DNA of 44,814 nt from Stramenopiles sp. TOSAG23-2 (lineage: Eukaryota; Sar), in assembly GCA_900128395.1 (NCBI GenBank), contig LT649291.1, forward strand, positions 1 through 44,814, read 5' to 3'. Every line of letters begins with the position of its first letter. The stretch's first letter is position 1. Shown one piece after another: positions 30,244 through 39,148 of the stretch. A program made the position numbers and the translations under genes. Under the pieces are notes generated by a model. That model saw only the letters and a program-made list of their open reading frames with translations, had not been told where the DNA came from and did not search any database.

Positions 30244-31106
30244 GTTTAGGAAATTGGTGTATTGTATTTTCACATATTTGTGTGTGTGGTTGTGTATGTG
30301 TGTGTGTGTGTATTACATTATTAATAAGACGACTATAAAATGCATCATTACATATATCTTTTAGCAGGCCCTCTAATATAGGCCGTACACAGCATTAGGG
30401 GGGGGGGGGTTGTTGTTAACTAAGTGCGGTAGGTGCGTAGAGCTATAGTATTTTGAAAGTAGGAATATACCAGGAATCCCCTTAAATTTTGAATGCCACC
30501 TTGTAATCTGGACCTGGAAAACCTCTGGAGAGAGGTGGATGCGATGCGTTGGCTTGCTGGGCGTGTTGGCCAGGTTGGCACATTTTGCTTGTAATGTGGA
30601 CTTTGCGATCTTCAGTAATTTCTTCATTCAATAGTATTTCAATGCTGGAATGGAAATAAAGAGGATACTTTTTTTCAAAGAACGAAACATCTTTTGCTTG
30701 CACGTAGCGATCAAAATAACCCTATTCACTATTGAAAAGAAGGGATGAATTGATTTAAAAAACATAGTATATCAGATGGGTGTGCATGGACATAGATTGA
30801 TACATACAGATATTAAATTATACAAACAACATAAACCAATATTATACTCCAAAACAATATCAAAATATTATTATATATAGATACAACAAATATCATAAAG
30901 AAATAATATACTTTTCATCTTGGAATATTTTTTCGAGTCTACTAATAAATAATATACATTGTACATTATATAAATATACTACAGTAACACAAAAAGAAAG
31001 TGGACGTCTTGGAAAAAAAAAAAAAAGAAAGGGTTGATAGTTTATTGTTGGACTAAACAAATACTTGTAATATAATTATACATATACATATACATCATAT
31101 AAAACA
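30244..31106. other. Tandem spacer with TG repeat, G12 run, GC island and an exon-like block
   Basis: Contains a TG-rich microsatellite (about 30279-30312), a run of 12 G at 30398-30409, a GC-rich island (about 30535-30595) with GGCTTGCTGGGCG and GGCCAGGTTGG, and a minus-strand exon-like frame (30485-30721, listed separately). The last 350 bp before the BTB gene are plain AT-rich. Confidence 0.45.
30485..30721 (-). pseudogene. Exon-like or relic coding block (unrecognised)
   Basis: A 79-codon open stretch that begins directly after a stop and a pyrimidine-rich ...CAATAGTGAATAG acceptor-like sequence. Its first 47 residues read like real protein (GYFDRYVQAKDVSFFEKKYP, then EEITEDRKVHITSKM), with mixed composition unlike neighbouring AT spacer. 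The rest runs into the GC island and looks less protein-like. It could be an orphan exon, a gene relic, or chance. No partner exon was found. Confidence 0.3.
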
Positions 31107-32822
31107 ATGAAATCGCTATTGAAACGATTGTGGAAAGGTAGGAGCAAGTCATCTTCATCATCTAATAATGCTTCTTTAAAAATGTCAAGTGATGAGGATG
31201 TAGAAGTGCCTGTTATGAAAGTGTTAGGATCACGCATCATACCACGTTCCTTAGTAGATACTGCACACTTAAGTATTTTAAATCATTGTGCAGAAGAGGA
31301 TGGTGCTGTGACGTCAATTACGCTACGACTTGGAGCAACTCCGCCAGGCGATGGGACGGATTGGGAAGCGAGAATTTATGACAAATCTGGCCCAAGGGAG
31401 TTTGTATTAATATCCAGGGCACGATTACATATTAATATACGTTCGCTAGTTGAGCAAGAAATTGTATTGTCAAAAGCTTTGCCTATTAAGAAAGGGCAAT
31501 ATGTTGGTTTGACCAATCGCTCTGGCCGCCTATCAGTCACATACACACGTGGTTGGGCTGCTGATACGACAACGAATCGAGATTTCTGGGATTTGTGGTA
31601 TCAAGAAATACAACCAAGTGCAGAATTGAATAGTAAATCATCAGCTATGCTTTTATGGAATGGCCGTGTTGGTTGGTATGCATCTATGCGTGAAGATCCA
31701 CCTGAACCTATGGTGGAAAAAGTGAAAAGTACCATGGGGTTTGACATAGGACAGTTATGGCATGATAAGGAAATGACTGATGTTGTTTTTGAAGTTGGCG
31801 TTGAAAAAACTGGTATACGAGCACACAAAATTATATTGAAAGCACGTAGTCGATATTTTGCTGCACTTTTAGCTGGTGGTTTTGCAGAAGGGGTTACGAA
31901 AGCAAAACATATTGTAATTAATGACACAAGCCCAGAGGCATTTACAAAAGTCTTGGAATGGCTATATACCGATGAAATAACGGATGTGCACGCTGGCATT
32001 GCAGCTGAAGTGCTGCAAGCTGGTTCCAAATACTGTTTAGATGGCTTAGTAGCTGCATCTGAAATTGTATTGAAGGAATACGTGACTGCGGAATCCGTAG
32101 GTGAAATTTATCAATTAGCAACTGATACAAATGCAAACCAATTACTTGATTATTGTAAATATTATGCAAGAAAACATTCGGGGCGCATATTGAAGGTAAT
32201 CAATCCTGAAAATGCATCTTGTATGCTAGATTTAGCGCGCAATAGCAAAGTTAAATCGATTAAAGAACGTTGCGAGAAACTTTTGAGACAAAGGGCGGTG
32301 ATGGGCTCACACAGTCAAAAATTACTTCCAATAGTATACAATGATGAGCAGAACGAAGAAGGAAAAGCTGGACCGAAAAAAGGCATCAGTAGAAATAGCT
32401 ATAACAACAGGAAGAAAAAAGATCATCGCAAACGACGTAGCGATTTATCGGCAAGAAGCAAGAAATTATGGGGATTAGACTCCAATGAAAATATTGTAAA
32501 TGTTAATAATGATTTTGATAACGAAGAGGGGGAAGCACAAAAAGAAGAGGGTGAACAAGATGACAATTTGGATAGTAGCGGTTGGTTAAATGATGAAATA
32601 GATGAAGATGACGTTCAGGATGATGAGGAAAAAACGAATGAAACAAACACTGTAGAAGAAAAAGCTACTAGTAAATCATTAAAAGTTGCCACCAATAATG
32701 ACGGTAGTATCGCACAATTAAAATCCCTTGCTGCTATGGAAGAGAATGATGAAAACGTGGATGATAATATTGAAGAATTAAGTGTACAAATTGTTGGTAG
32801 AGAAAGAGTTTGGAGTGGTTAA
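31107..32822 (+). CDS. BTB/POZ domain protein with a novel N-terminal domain
   Basis: 571 aa, ATG at 31107. Residues 1-35 are basic then Ser-rich. Residues about 38-195 form a predicted beta-rich domain (SILNHCAEEDGAVTSITLRLG to LLWNGRVGWYASM) that I cannot name. A BTB domain follows at about 215-330 (MTDVVFEVG, RAHKIILKARSRYFAALL, FTKVLEWLYTDEI), then a helical BACK-like stretch (about 330-410). The tail (about 415-571) is low-complexity, first Lys/Arg-rich (NRKKKDHRKRRSD), then strongly acidic. BTB proteins usually act as dimeric adaptors, often for Cullin-3 ubiquitin ligases; that role is inference. Confidence 0.9.
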   Translation: MKSLLKRLWKGRSKSSSSSNNASLKMSSDEDVEVPVMKVLGSRIIPRSLVDTAHLSILNHCAEEDGAVTSITLRLGATPPGDGTDWEARIYDKSGPREFVLISRARLHINIRSLVEQEIVLSKALPIKKGQYVGLTNRSGRLSVTYTRGWAADTTTNRDFWDLWYQEIQPSAELNSKSSAMLLWNGRVGWYASMREDPPEPMVEKVKSTMGFDIGQLWHDKEMTDVVFEVGVEKTGIRAHKIILKARSRYFAALLAGGFAEGVTKAKHIVINDTSPEAFTKVLEWLYTDEITDVHAGIAAEVLQAGSKYCLDGLVAASEIVLKEYVTAESVGEIYQLATDTNANQLLDYCKYYARKHSGRILKVINPENASCMLDLARNSKVKSIKERCEKLLRQRAVMGSHSQKLLPIVYNDEQNEEGKAGPKKGISRNSYNNRKKKDHRKRRSDLSARSKKLWGLDSNENIVNVNNDFDNEEGEAQKEEGEQDDNLDSSGWLNDEIDEDDVQDDEEKTNETNTVEEKATSKSLKVATNNDGSIAQLKSLAAMEENDENVDDNIEELSVQIVGRERVWSG

Positions 32823-33293
32823 AAGATGTACGAATCATTGTTCCGCAAGAGATGTTGTAAATGCTTAACGATTTCGTACTTAAAGAGAGCCCTTTGTGTG
32901 TGTAAATTTATAATTTTTTTTAATTTCGTTTGAGCAATTTGTTTCTTATTATCATAGTGTGTTCACAAATTTTTACTCTCATAATCTAGATCACACGCAC
33001 AGTATTGGGTTAATTTTAATATCTCAGCTTAGTGAAAGAAATATTATACGAGTCGTATATATCTACTATTCGTATCATAGATATACCTCAAAAAGCATTT
33101 TGTGTACATAGAAATTAAAGTGCGGGATCTTTTTGAAGAGGAGAGTTATAATAACATATTCGTACAAATTATAGAGAGTGGTAAAATACATCATTTTTAC
33201 GGTATCATATGTACATTTTTGAAAAGTATCGATGTACAAGAGTATACGCAGTATGCATAAGTAAGATATTGATATTTTAAAATATTTTGATAT

Positions 33294-33325
<32 letters not shown>

Positions 33326-33361
33326 AATGTAATATAAGTGTATATACAACATACCACATAT
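32823..33361. terminator. Convergent spacer with TACGA palindromes
   Basis: ATACGA-G-TCGTAT at 33046-33058 is a perfect 13-nt palindrome. TGTACGAATCAT (just after the BTB stop), ATTTCGTACTTA (about 32871), ATTCGTATCAT (about 33067) and ATTCGTACAAA (about 33160) are further members. A CA/TG and TATA microsatellite lies at about 33290-33325. A 94-codon minus frame here (33075-33359) is not convincing. Confidence 0.42.
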
Positions 33362-34042
33362 TTATCGTGGATTTAACGCTGTTTCCAATTGTTGATATGC
33401 TTGTTGTTGCAATGCTTGAGTATTTTGCAATCGTTTTATTAATTCCATTTCCATCTTTTCCATTTTAGATACTCGTGACTCAACTTGCTTCCGCTTGTTT
33501 AACTCGCCACCGACCTTATCGTCATAAACACCTTTGTTTCTTCTTGCTTTTTCAGCAGCTATTTTCTTTCGTTTTAATTGTGCTTCCATTTTTTCCTTCT
33601 TTATTTTCTGTTGTTTCTTCTTGTTTCTACGTAAAATTTCTTGATCTTGTTTTCTTCTTAATTTTTCCATTTTTAACTTTTCTGCTTTCATAGCACGTGC
33701 TTCTTTTCTTGCTCTTTCATCTTTTCGTTTTTGTTCTTTAGCACGGTTTTGTCGTGAGATTTCACGTTCCAAATACTTTGCGTCCAAGTTTCTTTTTTCC
33801 TGATGCATGGCAATTTTTTTCTTTGCCATCATTCTTTCTTCTTTATTATTTTGTCTTGTACGCAAAATAGCTTCAGCTCTTTCCTTCGTACTTCGAATTT
33901 TCTTCCATGCTTTTTTCTCTTCAGCTTCTAAAAGCGCTATCCTATTTGCTAATAATTGTGCGTCCCTATCTACATTACGTCTAGCCTCTCGTAATTGCAA
34001 CAATTGACTTTTAAATTTATTCCCAGTGGTCAATCCCGACAT
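33362..34042 (-). CDS. Coiled-coil protein, 226 aa
   Basis: Almost entirely helical and highly charged, rich in Lys, Arg, Glu and Gln, with heptad-like spacing from about residue 15 to 220 (LLANRIALLEAEEKKAWKKI; LRRKQDQEILRRNKKKQQ). The style resembles small flagellar coiled-coil proteins of protists, but no family is certain. ATG at 34042 (MSGLTTGNKFK), TAA stop. No signal peptide or membrane segment. It is divergent from the 541-aa gene and lies near the ODAD1 orthologue, which makes a ciliary role plausible but unproven. Confidence 0.8.
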   Translation of the reverse strand: MSGLTTGNKFKSQLLQLREARRNVDRDAQLLANRIALLEAEEKKAWKKIRSTKERAEAILRTRQNNKEERMMAKKKIAMHQEKRNLDAKYLEREISRQNRAKEQKRKDERARKEARAMKAEKLKMEKLRRKQDQEILRRNKKKQQKIKKEKMEAQLKRKKIAAEKARRNKGVYDDKVGGELNKRKQVESRVSKMEKMEMELIKRLQNTQALQQQAYQQLETALNPR

Positions 34043-34749
34043 AGTAAAAGTATAACAATACTACTGATTATTTTTGTTGTTACGACGTCTGTTATATTGA
34101 TGTTTGTATATATATAAATGGATTGGGAATGCTGTACATATGTATGAACTACTTGATATATATACATGTATATAATAGTTGTTAGTTATATTATAAATAA
34201 ATATATGAATTTCCAGTAGGCATAGTATTTACCTGCTAGACGCTCAGGAGAGCTAATTTATTGAAGGTAACGTTTTTTCCTAGAACCCTAATTCTATCGA
34301 CTATATTTCAAAAACTCCAAAAATAGTCAATAGAATCTTGATAATATACTAAGAATATCCGATTTTTGGTATAACTTCAATTTCTCCCTATCCGATATAA
34401 ATAAAATGTACTAGATGCACGTATACTAATTTAGCACTTAAATTAACGTAGTTTTGAAATCCACTTACCATATATCATAGGATAGAGGTGAGCTACTTCT
34501 TCTTTTAAGATACGTTAGCTAAAAAAATCGTCGATCGAGAGTATTTTATTTTATTTATACAGGTGTGCAGGTATATACATTGTAATATTATTTATTACAC
34601 AGCAACAAGTATATGTACATATTACATATTATACCAAAACAAATTGGAACAATACACATATTTATATATTTGGCTTCATACATTTTATTGTTTTTTTATC
34701 AAATACACACATTTTTTGTTACGAAACATACATAATAAAATATTCCATT
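34043..34749. promoter_or_regulatory. Divergent spacer with a 14-bp imperfect stem-loop
   Basis: ATTCTATCGACTAT (34291-34304) pairs with ATAGTCAATAGAAT (34323-34336) at 13 of 14 positions around an 18-nt loop. The word TATCCGAT occurs twice nearby (about 34367, 34389). It carries the promoters of the 226-aa and 541-aa genes by position. A TACGAAAC occurs near 34721. Confidence 0.4.
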
Positions 34750-36375
34750 ATGCCACGTAGAAAATCAAAAGCATTACAAGGTAGTGGTATTCAACAAATG
34801 TTAAATGCTACAAAAGGTCCAATGACAAGGATCAAGAAAAAAAGAACACGTGTATTGCGTTTGCCTGACCCAATTGATAATCCCTTCTGTTCAGATAGAC
34901 AAATTGAAGATATATATCATGAAATGACTGCCAAACCAAAAATGATACAAGATTTAGATATTAAGCCACCACCGATGGACCCGTTGCATATATTGCCTAG
35001 TAGTGTATTTGCACCACATAAAGATTTATTACAAAGACGCTGGGCGGGGCAAAAAATATCTGATGTGCCAGATGGATTAAGTCATATGATAGGCTCAGCA
35101 ATGTCACATGGTGTTGAACAAGAGGATGATGTTGAGGCATGGCAACCTCCTGGTCAAGAGGAAGAAAGGGAAGAATATAAACCACCAGAGGTGGAAGAAA
35201 AGTTCGTACGCCGAGTGCCAAAAGTAGATGCAAGAGTCATAACGTTTGGTCACCGCCCCAGTTCAGCCTCACGACATTTTGACCCGTTAACTTTGAACAC
35301 TTCAACTGTACAATATAAGAAGAAAGGAAAAAAAATACCTCGTGTTGGTTTGTTAAGCTCTAGCGATTTACATAAAATGTTAGGACTGGCTGCAGCTAGA
35401 TATCGTTATCAAAAAGAATTCGAAGATGAGGAAGATGAAGCTTCCTCTGTAATTTATAATAGCAACGATAATATGAATGATAATATTAATAATAGTAGTA
35501 AATTAAATCAATCACAATCAACACCAGCATTAAATAGTAACAGTAATAATAATAATAATATGTCTTCAAGCAATAGTAATATGGCACCACCAATGCAGAC
35601 TCCCAAAATCGATGGATCAAGCCAACAAATGAGCTTAGCAATTGGAGTGTCAACACCAATTGTTAACAATAATAATAGCATTAATGAAATAAATAATAAT
35701 ACGAGTAGTGGAATGTTCAATTCAACGACAAAAAATTTGGTAAATCCAAATGAATTTGAAGCTATTAAAGCACCTGCATGGTTGGGTGGGGTATATGCTG
35801 TTGGTGGTGGGCGTAGTTTATTCAACAATAGAAAAGAAGATAAAAGTTTTAAAATACAACTAGAGAAAGATAATGATGATGGAAAATGGGATAATAAAAT
35901 ATATTATCCACCACCGCAACGTGCATTTAAAAGTGCATTGATGGAAGATGAAGTATCAAGTACTTCCACAAAACAGAAAATCTCAAAATATACAAAATTA
36001 TCAGCTGGTGCAATCATTACTCCTGTCTGCGAAGAGAGGCAATTTACAGATATGCTTGAAGCACGAGACGTTGAATCTAGAATAATGAAAAGTGCAAATA
36101 CAAATAAATCCGTGCGAGTGTATCAAAAAAATGGTGTTATATCAAGCTTGACACCACGTAAGACATTTTCACATGACATAAATGAAATTCAACGAACCAT
36201 CAAACGAAAGTATGGTGATAATATTTGGGATGTAGAAGATGAAGAAGGGGAAGAGGAGGAAAATTCTGATGAGGAAGAGGAAGATTATGATGTAGAAGGT
36301 AATGAGTTTAATGATCAAATGATGAATTCATCTATTAAAAGTTTAGAAGAGGAGAGTAGTACGAATACATTTTAA
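34750..36375 (+). CDS. Hypothetical low-complexity-rich protein, 541 aa
   Basis: Not recognised. ATG at 34750 (MPRRKSKALQG). The first 240 residues have ordered-looking, Pro/Arg-rich text (RTRVLRLPDPIDNPFCSDRQ; FAPHKDLLQRRWAGQKISDV; SSSDLHKMLGLAAARYRYQ). Residues about 240-330 are Asn/Ser-rich. A second ordered patch follows (EAIKAPAWLGGVYAVGGGRS; REFTD-like EERQFTDMLEARDVESRI). The C-terminus (about 490-541) is acidic. No membrane segment. It converges on ODAD1. Confidence 0.78.
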   Translation: MPRRKSKALQGSGIQQMLNATKGPMTRIKKKRTRVLRLPDPIDNPFCSDRQIEDIYHEMTAKPKMIQDLDIKPPPMDPLHILPSSVFAPHKDLLQRRWAGQKISDVPDGLSHMIGSAMSHGVEQEDDVEAWQPPGQEEEREEYKPPEVEEKFVRRVPKVDARVITFGHRPSSASRHFDPLTLNTSTVQYKKKGKKIPRVGLLSSSDLHKMLGLAAARYRYQKEFEDEEDEASSVIYNSNDNMNDNINNSSKLNQSQSTPALNSNSNNNNNMSSSNSNMAPPMQTPKIDGSSQQMSLAIGVSTPIVNNNNSINEINNNTSSGMFNSTTKNLVNPNEFEAIKAPAWLGGVYAVGGGRSLFNNRKEDKSFKIQLEKDNDDGKWDNKIYYPPPQRAFKSALMEDEVSSTSTKQKISKYTKLSAGAIITPVCEERQFTDMLEARDVESRIMKSANTNKSVRVYQKNGVISSLTPRKTFSHDINEIQRTIKRKYGDNIWDVEDEEGEEEENSDEEEEDYDVEGNEFNDQMMNSSIKSLEEESSTNTF

Positions 36376-36827
36376 CATCAAAGAAGTTTTCCGAAATGTG
36401 TAATATTATTGATGGTGTAATATATATCTCTTTAGTTTTAATTATGCATAACTTATCATATTTTTAAAATTTACTCACATGATAATTCCTATGATACTCT
36501 CCAGAAAGAATACAAATAACTGAGGCAATCTCACTCTAAAAAACTGAAAAGATCGCGTGTTTCGGGGGTCATTTGACACATATATATCTTGATATTGTAT
36601 GAAATAGATAATTTAATATTTGGCTTGGTTGGGTATCATAAAAGAAATAAAAAATTAAAATGTACGCGTATGATACTCGTACACTTTATTTAAAATATAT
36701 TTACTAAAACATTATATTTTCGTACGAACTCGTATTTTTTATTTTTTATATAAAAAAAATATAATATTTTAATTTTCTCATCTGTGTACATCTGTGTACA
36801 TATATGTATATATGATAGACTTAATAT
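36376..36827. terminator. Convergent spacer with TTCGTACGAA palindrome
   Basis: TTCGTACGAA at 36719-36728 is followed by CTCGTAT; ATACTCGTACAC lies near 36673. Repeat copy C occupies 36470-36537. A direct repeat CTGTGTACAT is tandem at about 36782-36800, just 3' of ODAD1. No gene seen. Confidence 0.45.
36470..36537. repeat. Dispersed intergenic repeat, copy C
   Basis: TTTACTCACATGATAATTCC, then ATGATACTCTCCAGAAAGAA and AATAACTGAGGCAATCTC. It aligns over its whole length with copies A and B and, like copy B, lies in a convergent spacer. Confidence 0.65.
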
Positions 36828-38480
36828 CTATTTCCTTCGCCCTTTTCCACCGCCACGCATTGGTTTACCAACATTGTTTGCAGCTCTTCTGTGTATGACT
36901 TTCATTGTTTTCAATTTCAGCTCTTCATGCGTCAATGGCCTTGCTTCAATTTCATCATCATCACTATCCTCCTCAGAACTATAATCATTAAGATTTGGTG
37001 GATTGATTTGAATTAATTCTTGACCCATTGGTGTCATTGGGCCTGCACCAAGGACATTAATCAATGCGGATGGATCTGCACCTTGTTGGTCTTGTTGCCT
37101 ACTATCATCCACTGGTGGTGCAGACACGGTTGCATACAATTGTAATATTTCATTTGTACGTTGCTCTATCATACCTAAATATTGCATCATATTTGCCTCT
37201 GTTACCATGCTATCGGCAAGCATTTCAGACATTGCACTGGTGTTACAACCAATTTTATTAAATATACTTTGGATACCAATTTTCAATGAATTAATTGTTT
37301 TCAACGAATCTTGATATTTCATTTCATATCGTTCTGCGCTATGCTCAGTCGATTTCAATCGCTGAGCTAAATCGTTCAATAGTTTCTTATGTTGATTCAC
37401 ATCTTCACCAGACTCAGCTTGGTATTTATTTTCTTCCTCATGCAATGATTGCATTTGTTCTTCCAATTTTTCAATTTCATTGTTTTGCTCATTTACATAA
37501 TTAAATAATGAAAAGTTTTGGTCTTCATTTGCGATAAATGTATTTACTAATTCATTAATATCAGTAATACCAGTGGCTGCTTTAATCTTATTAAACGCTT
37601 CCTCGAAATTTTGTACACGTTCCAAACTAGCTTGCACTTGCTGTTTCTCTTGCACGTTGCCCCATTTGCCACTTTTTTTCTCATTTAATCTTTTCTCTTC
37701 CTCTTCTTTCATGGCTAATTCTTTAGCTTGATCCCGCATCATCATATCCTTACGACGTTTATCTTCTTCCAATTGTTTACCAAGCGAAACCATTGTTTCA
37801 TCATATTCTTGCGTTTCTTTCGCATCTGCCTGTTGTATTGCAGCAATTTCCATTTGTGCTTGATCCCGCGCTTCATATGCTTGATTGGAAATTTCAATAA
37901 TATTCGCCATTTGTTTCTTTTTCTCGTGTAACTCTTTTTCTAACTTGCGATATATATTGTCAAAGACAACACGTTCACGTCTTAAATTATCAATTTCTTC
38001 TCGTAAATTTTTATTGTGTGCCAATGCTTCATTGAATTTAACCAACGCTTTGTCCAAGCGATTTTCCAATATTCTTATTTGTTTCTGTACCATAAGTTGG
38101 TTTTCGCGTGCTGCATTAACGCCACCCATTTTTTTACGTTGTATTAATATTTTTTCTTGCATTAATTTTATTTGCTTATTAATTTCACCTATATTTTTTT
38201 CCTGTATCGCTATTTTACTACTATACAAATTCCCTTGCTCTTGTAAACTAGCCAGCTTCGCCGCATGTGCATTACTCACTTTGACACTAGCGTGCCTAGT
38301 TTCCATTGCTAATTCACTTTTTAAAGATTCATTTTCCTTACGCAATTTGTCTATTGACTTTTGTTGTCTTCGTATAATATTTTGACTTTCCTCTGTATAA
38401 GCTTTACGATTTTGTTCCATGTTACGATATTCCCTCTGTAACTGGGCAAAGTCAGCTTGTACATCTCGAGCACGTGCCAT
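36828..38480 (-). CDS. ODAD1: Outer dynein arm docking complex subunit (ODA1/DC2, ODAD1/CCDC114-CCDC63 family)
   Basis: 550 aa, close to the size of Chlamydomonas DC2. Coiled coil covers about 5-260 and 325-400. Family signatures are MGGVNAARENQ (about 118) with VVFDNIYRKLEKEL (171-184), and the block NELVNTFIANEDQNFSLF (about 309-326) followed by NYVNEQNNEIEKLEEQ. The protein anchors outer dynein arms to axonemal doublet microtubules, so the cell should build a motile flagellum. The C-terminus has an acidic patch (SSEEDSDDDEIEA) and ends in Gly/Arg/Lys (RGGGKGRRK). ATG at 38480, TAG stop. Divergent from a long coiled-coil gene. Confidence 0.9.
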   Translation of the reverse strand: MARARDVQADFAQLQREYRNMEQNRKAYTEESQNIIRRQQKSIDKLRKENESLKSELAMETRHASVKVSNAHAAKLASLQEQGNLYSSKIAIQEKNIGEINKQIKLMQEKILIQRKKMGGVNAARENQLMVQKQIRILENRLDKALVKFNEALAHNKNLREEIDNLRRERVVFDNIYRKLEKELHEKKKQMANIIEISNQAYEARDQAQMEIAAIQQADAKETQEYDETMVSLGKQLEEDKRRKDMMMRDQAKELAMKEEEEKRLNEKKSGKWGNVQEKQQVQASLERVQNFEEAFNKIKAATGITDINELVNTFIANEDQNFSLFNYVNEQNNEIEKLEEQMQSLHEEENKYQAESGEDVNQHKKLLNDLAQRLKSTEHSAERYEMKYQDSLKTINSLKIGIQSIFNKIGCNTSAMSEMLADSMVTEANMMQYLGMIEQRTNEILQLYATVSAPPVDDSRQQDQQGADPSALINVLGAGPMTPMGQELIQINPPNLNDYSSEEDSDDDEIEARPLTHEELKLKTMKVIHRRAANNVGKPMRGGGKGRRK

Positions 38481-39148
38481 TTTGTAATGTTTTCTTTCTA
38501 ATAGATATCTGTAAGCTATATAAAGAAATACACCAAATTATTATATGTATATATATCTGTCTAGTGCTTTATCTATTTTCTACTCTGCATCTACATGTAT
38601 CATGGATATATATTGTAAATTAACATGTAATATGTATGTAATAAATAACAACAATTTAAAAATGAATGGTATTTCTATGCTGGCCTTCTGGCCCGGTTGG
38701 TAATAGCTATTTCAACCGTTTTTACTTTTTGTCCAGATTTAAGTACAAATTAGTAATACTGTGGCGATACCCTATGTGGATAATAAAAGTATACGTTGGC
38801 TAGGATTTTCGACGCTGTAGCTAGTATTTTGTACTTGATATTGATTTGCTGACATCATACAATCGAGACGTTAGCTTGTTTTAGCCTGGTTTTGCTGGGT
38901 TTGTTGACCAATTAATGTTATGTTGCTGCTTGTGTAAAGCGAGGATATTTGATAATAATAAATATATATATAATTCAAAAACATATATATTACATAGTAA
39001 TACTTTTTTTTGAAACCATTATAGATCAGATCGTGTAAACTTTATTTATATAGAGAGAATATAAAAGATAATATATTCAATATATAATAAGAGCAATAAT
39101 AAGCATCATTTGTAAAACAGGAAACAGTATTATCAACGTAATAATAAT
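38481..39148. promoter_or_regulatory. Divergent spacer with CCAGCAA/TTGCTGG-type islands
   Basis: Two less AT-rich islands: TGCTGGCCTTCTGGCCCGG (about 38680-38698) and AGCCTGGTTTTGCTGGG (about 38883-38899), sharing words with the islands at about 3270, 10130 and 30555. No gene and no TACGA palindrome seen. It contains the promoters of ODAD1 and the long coiled-coil gene by position. Confidence 0.35.
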
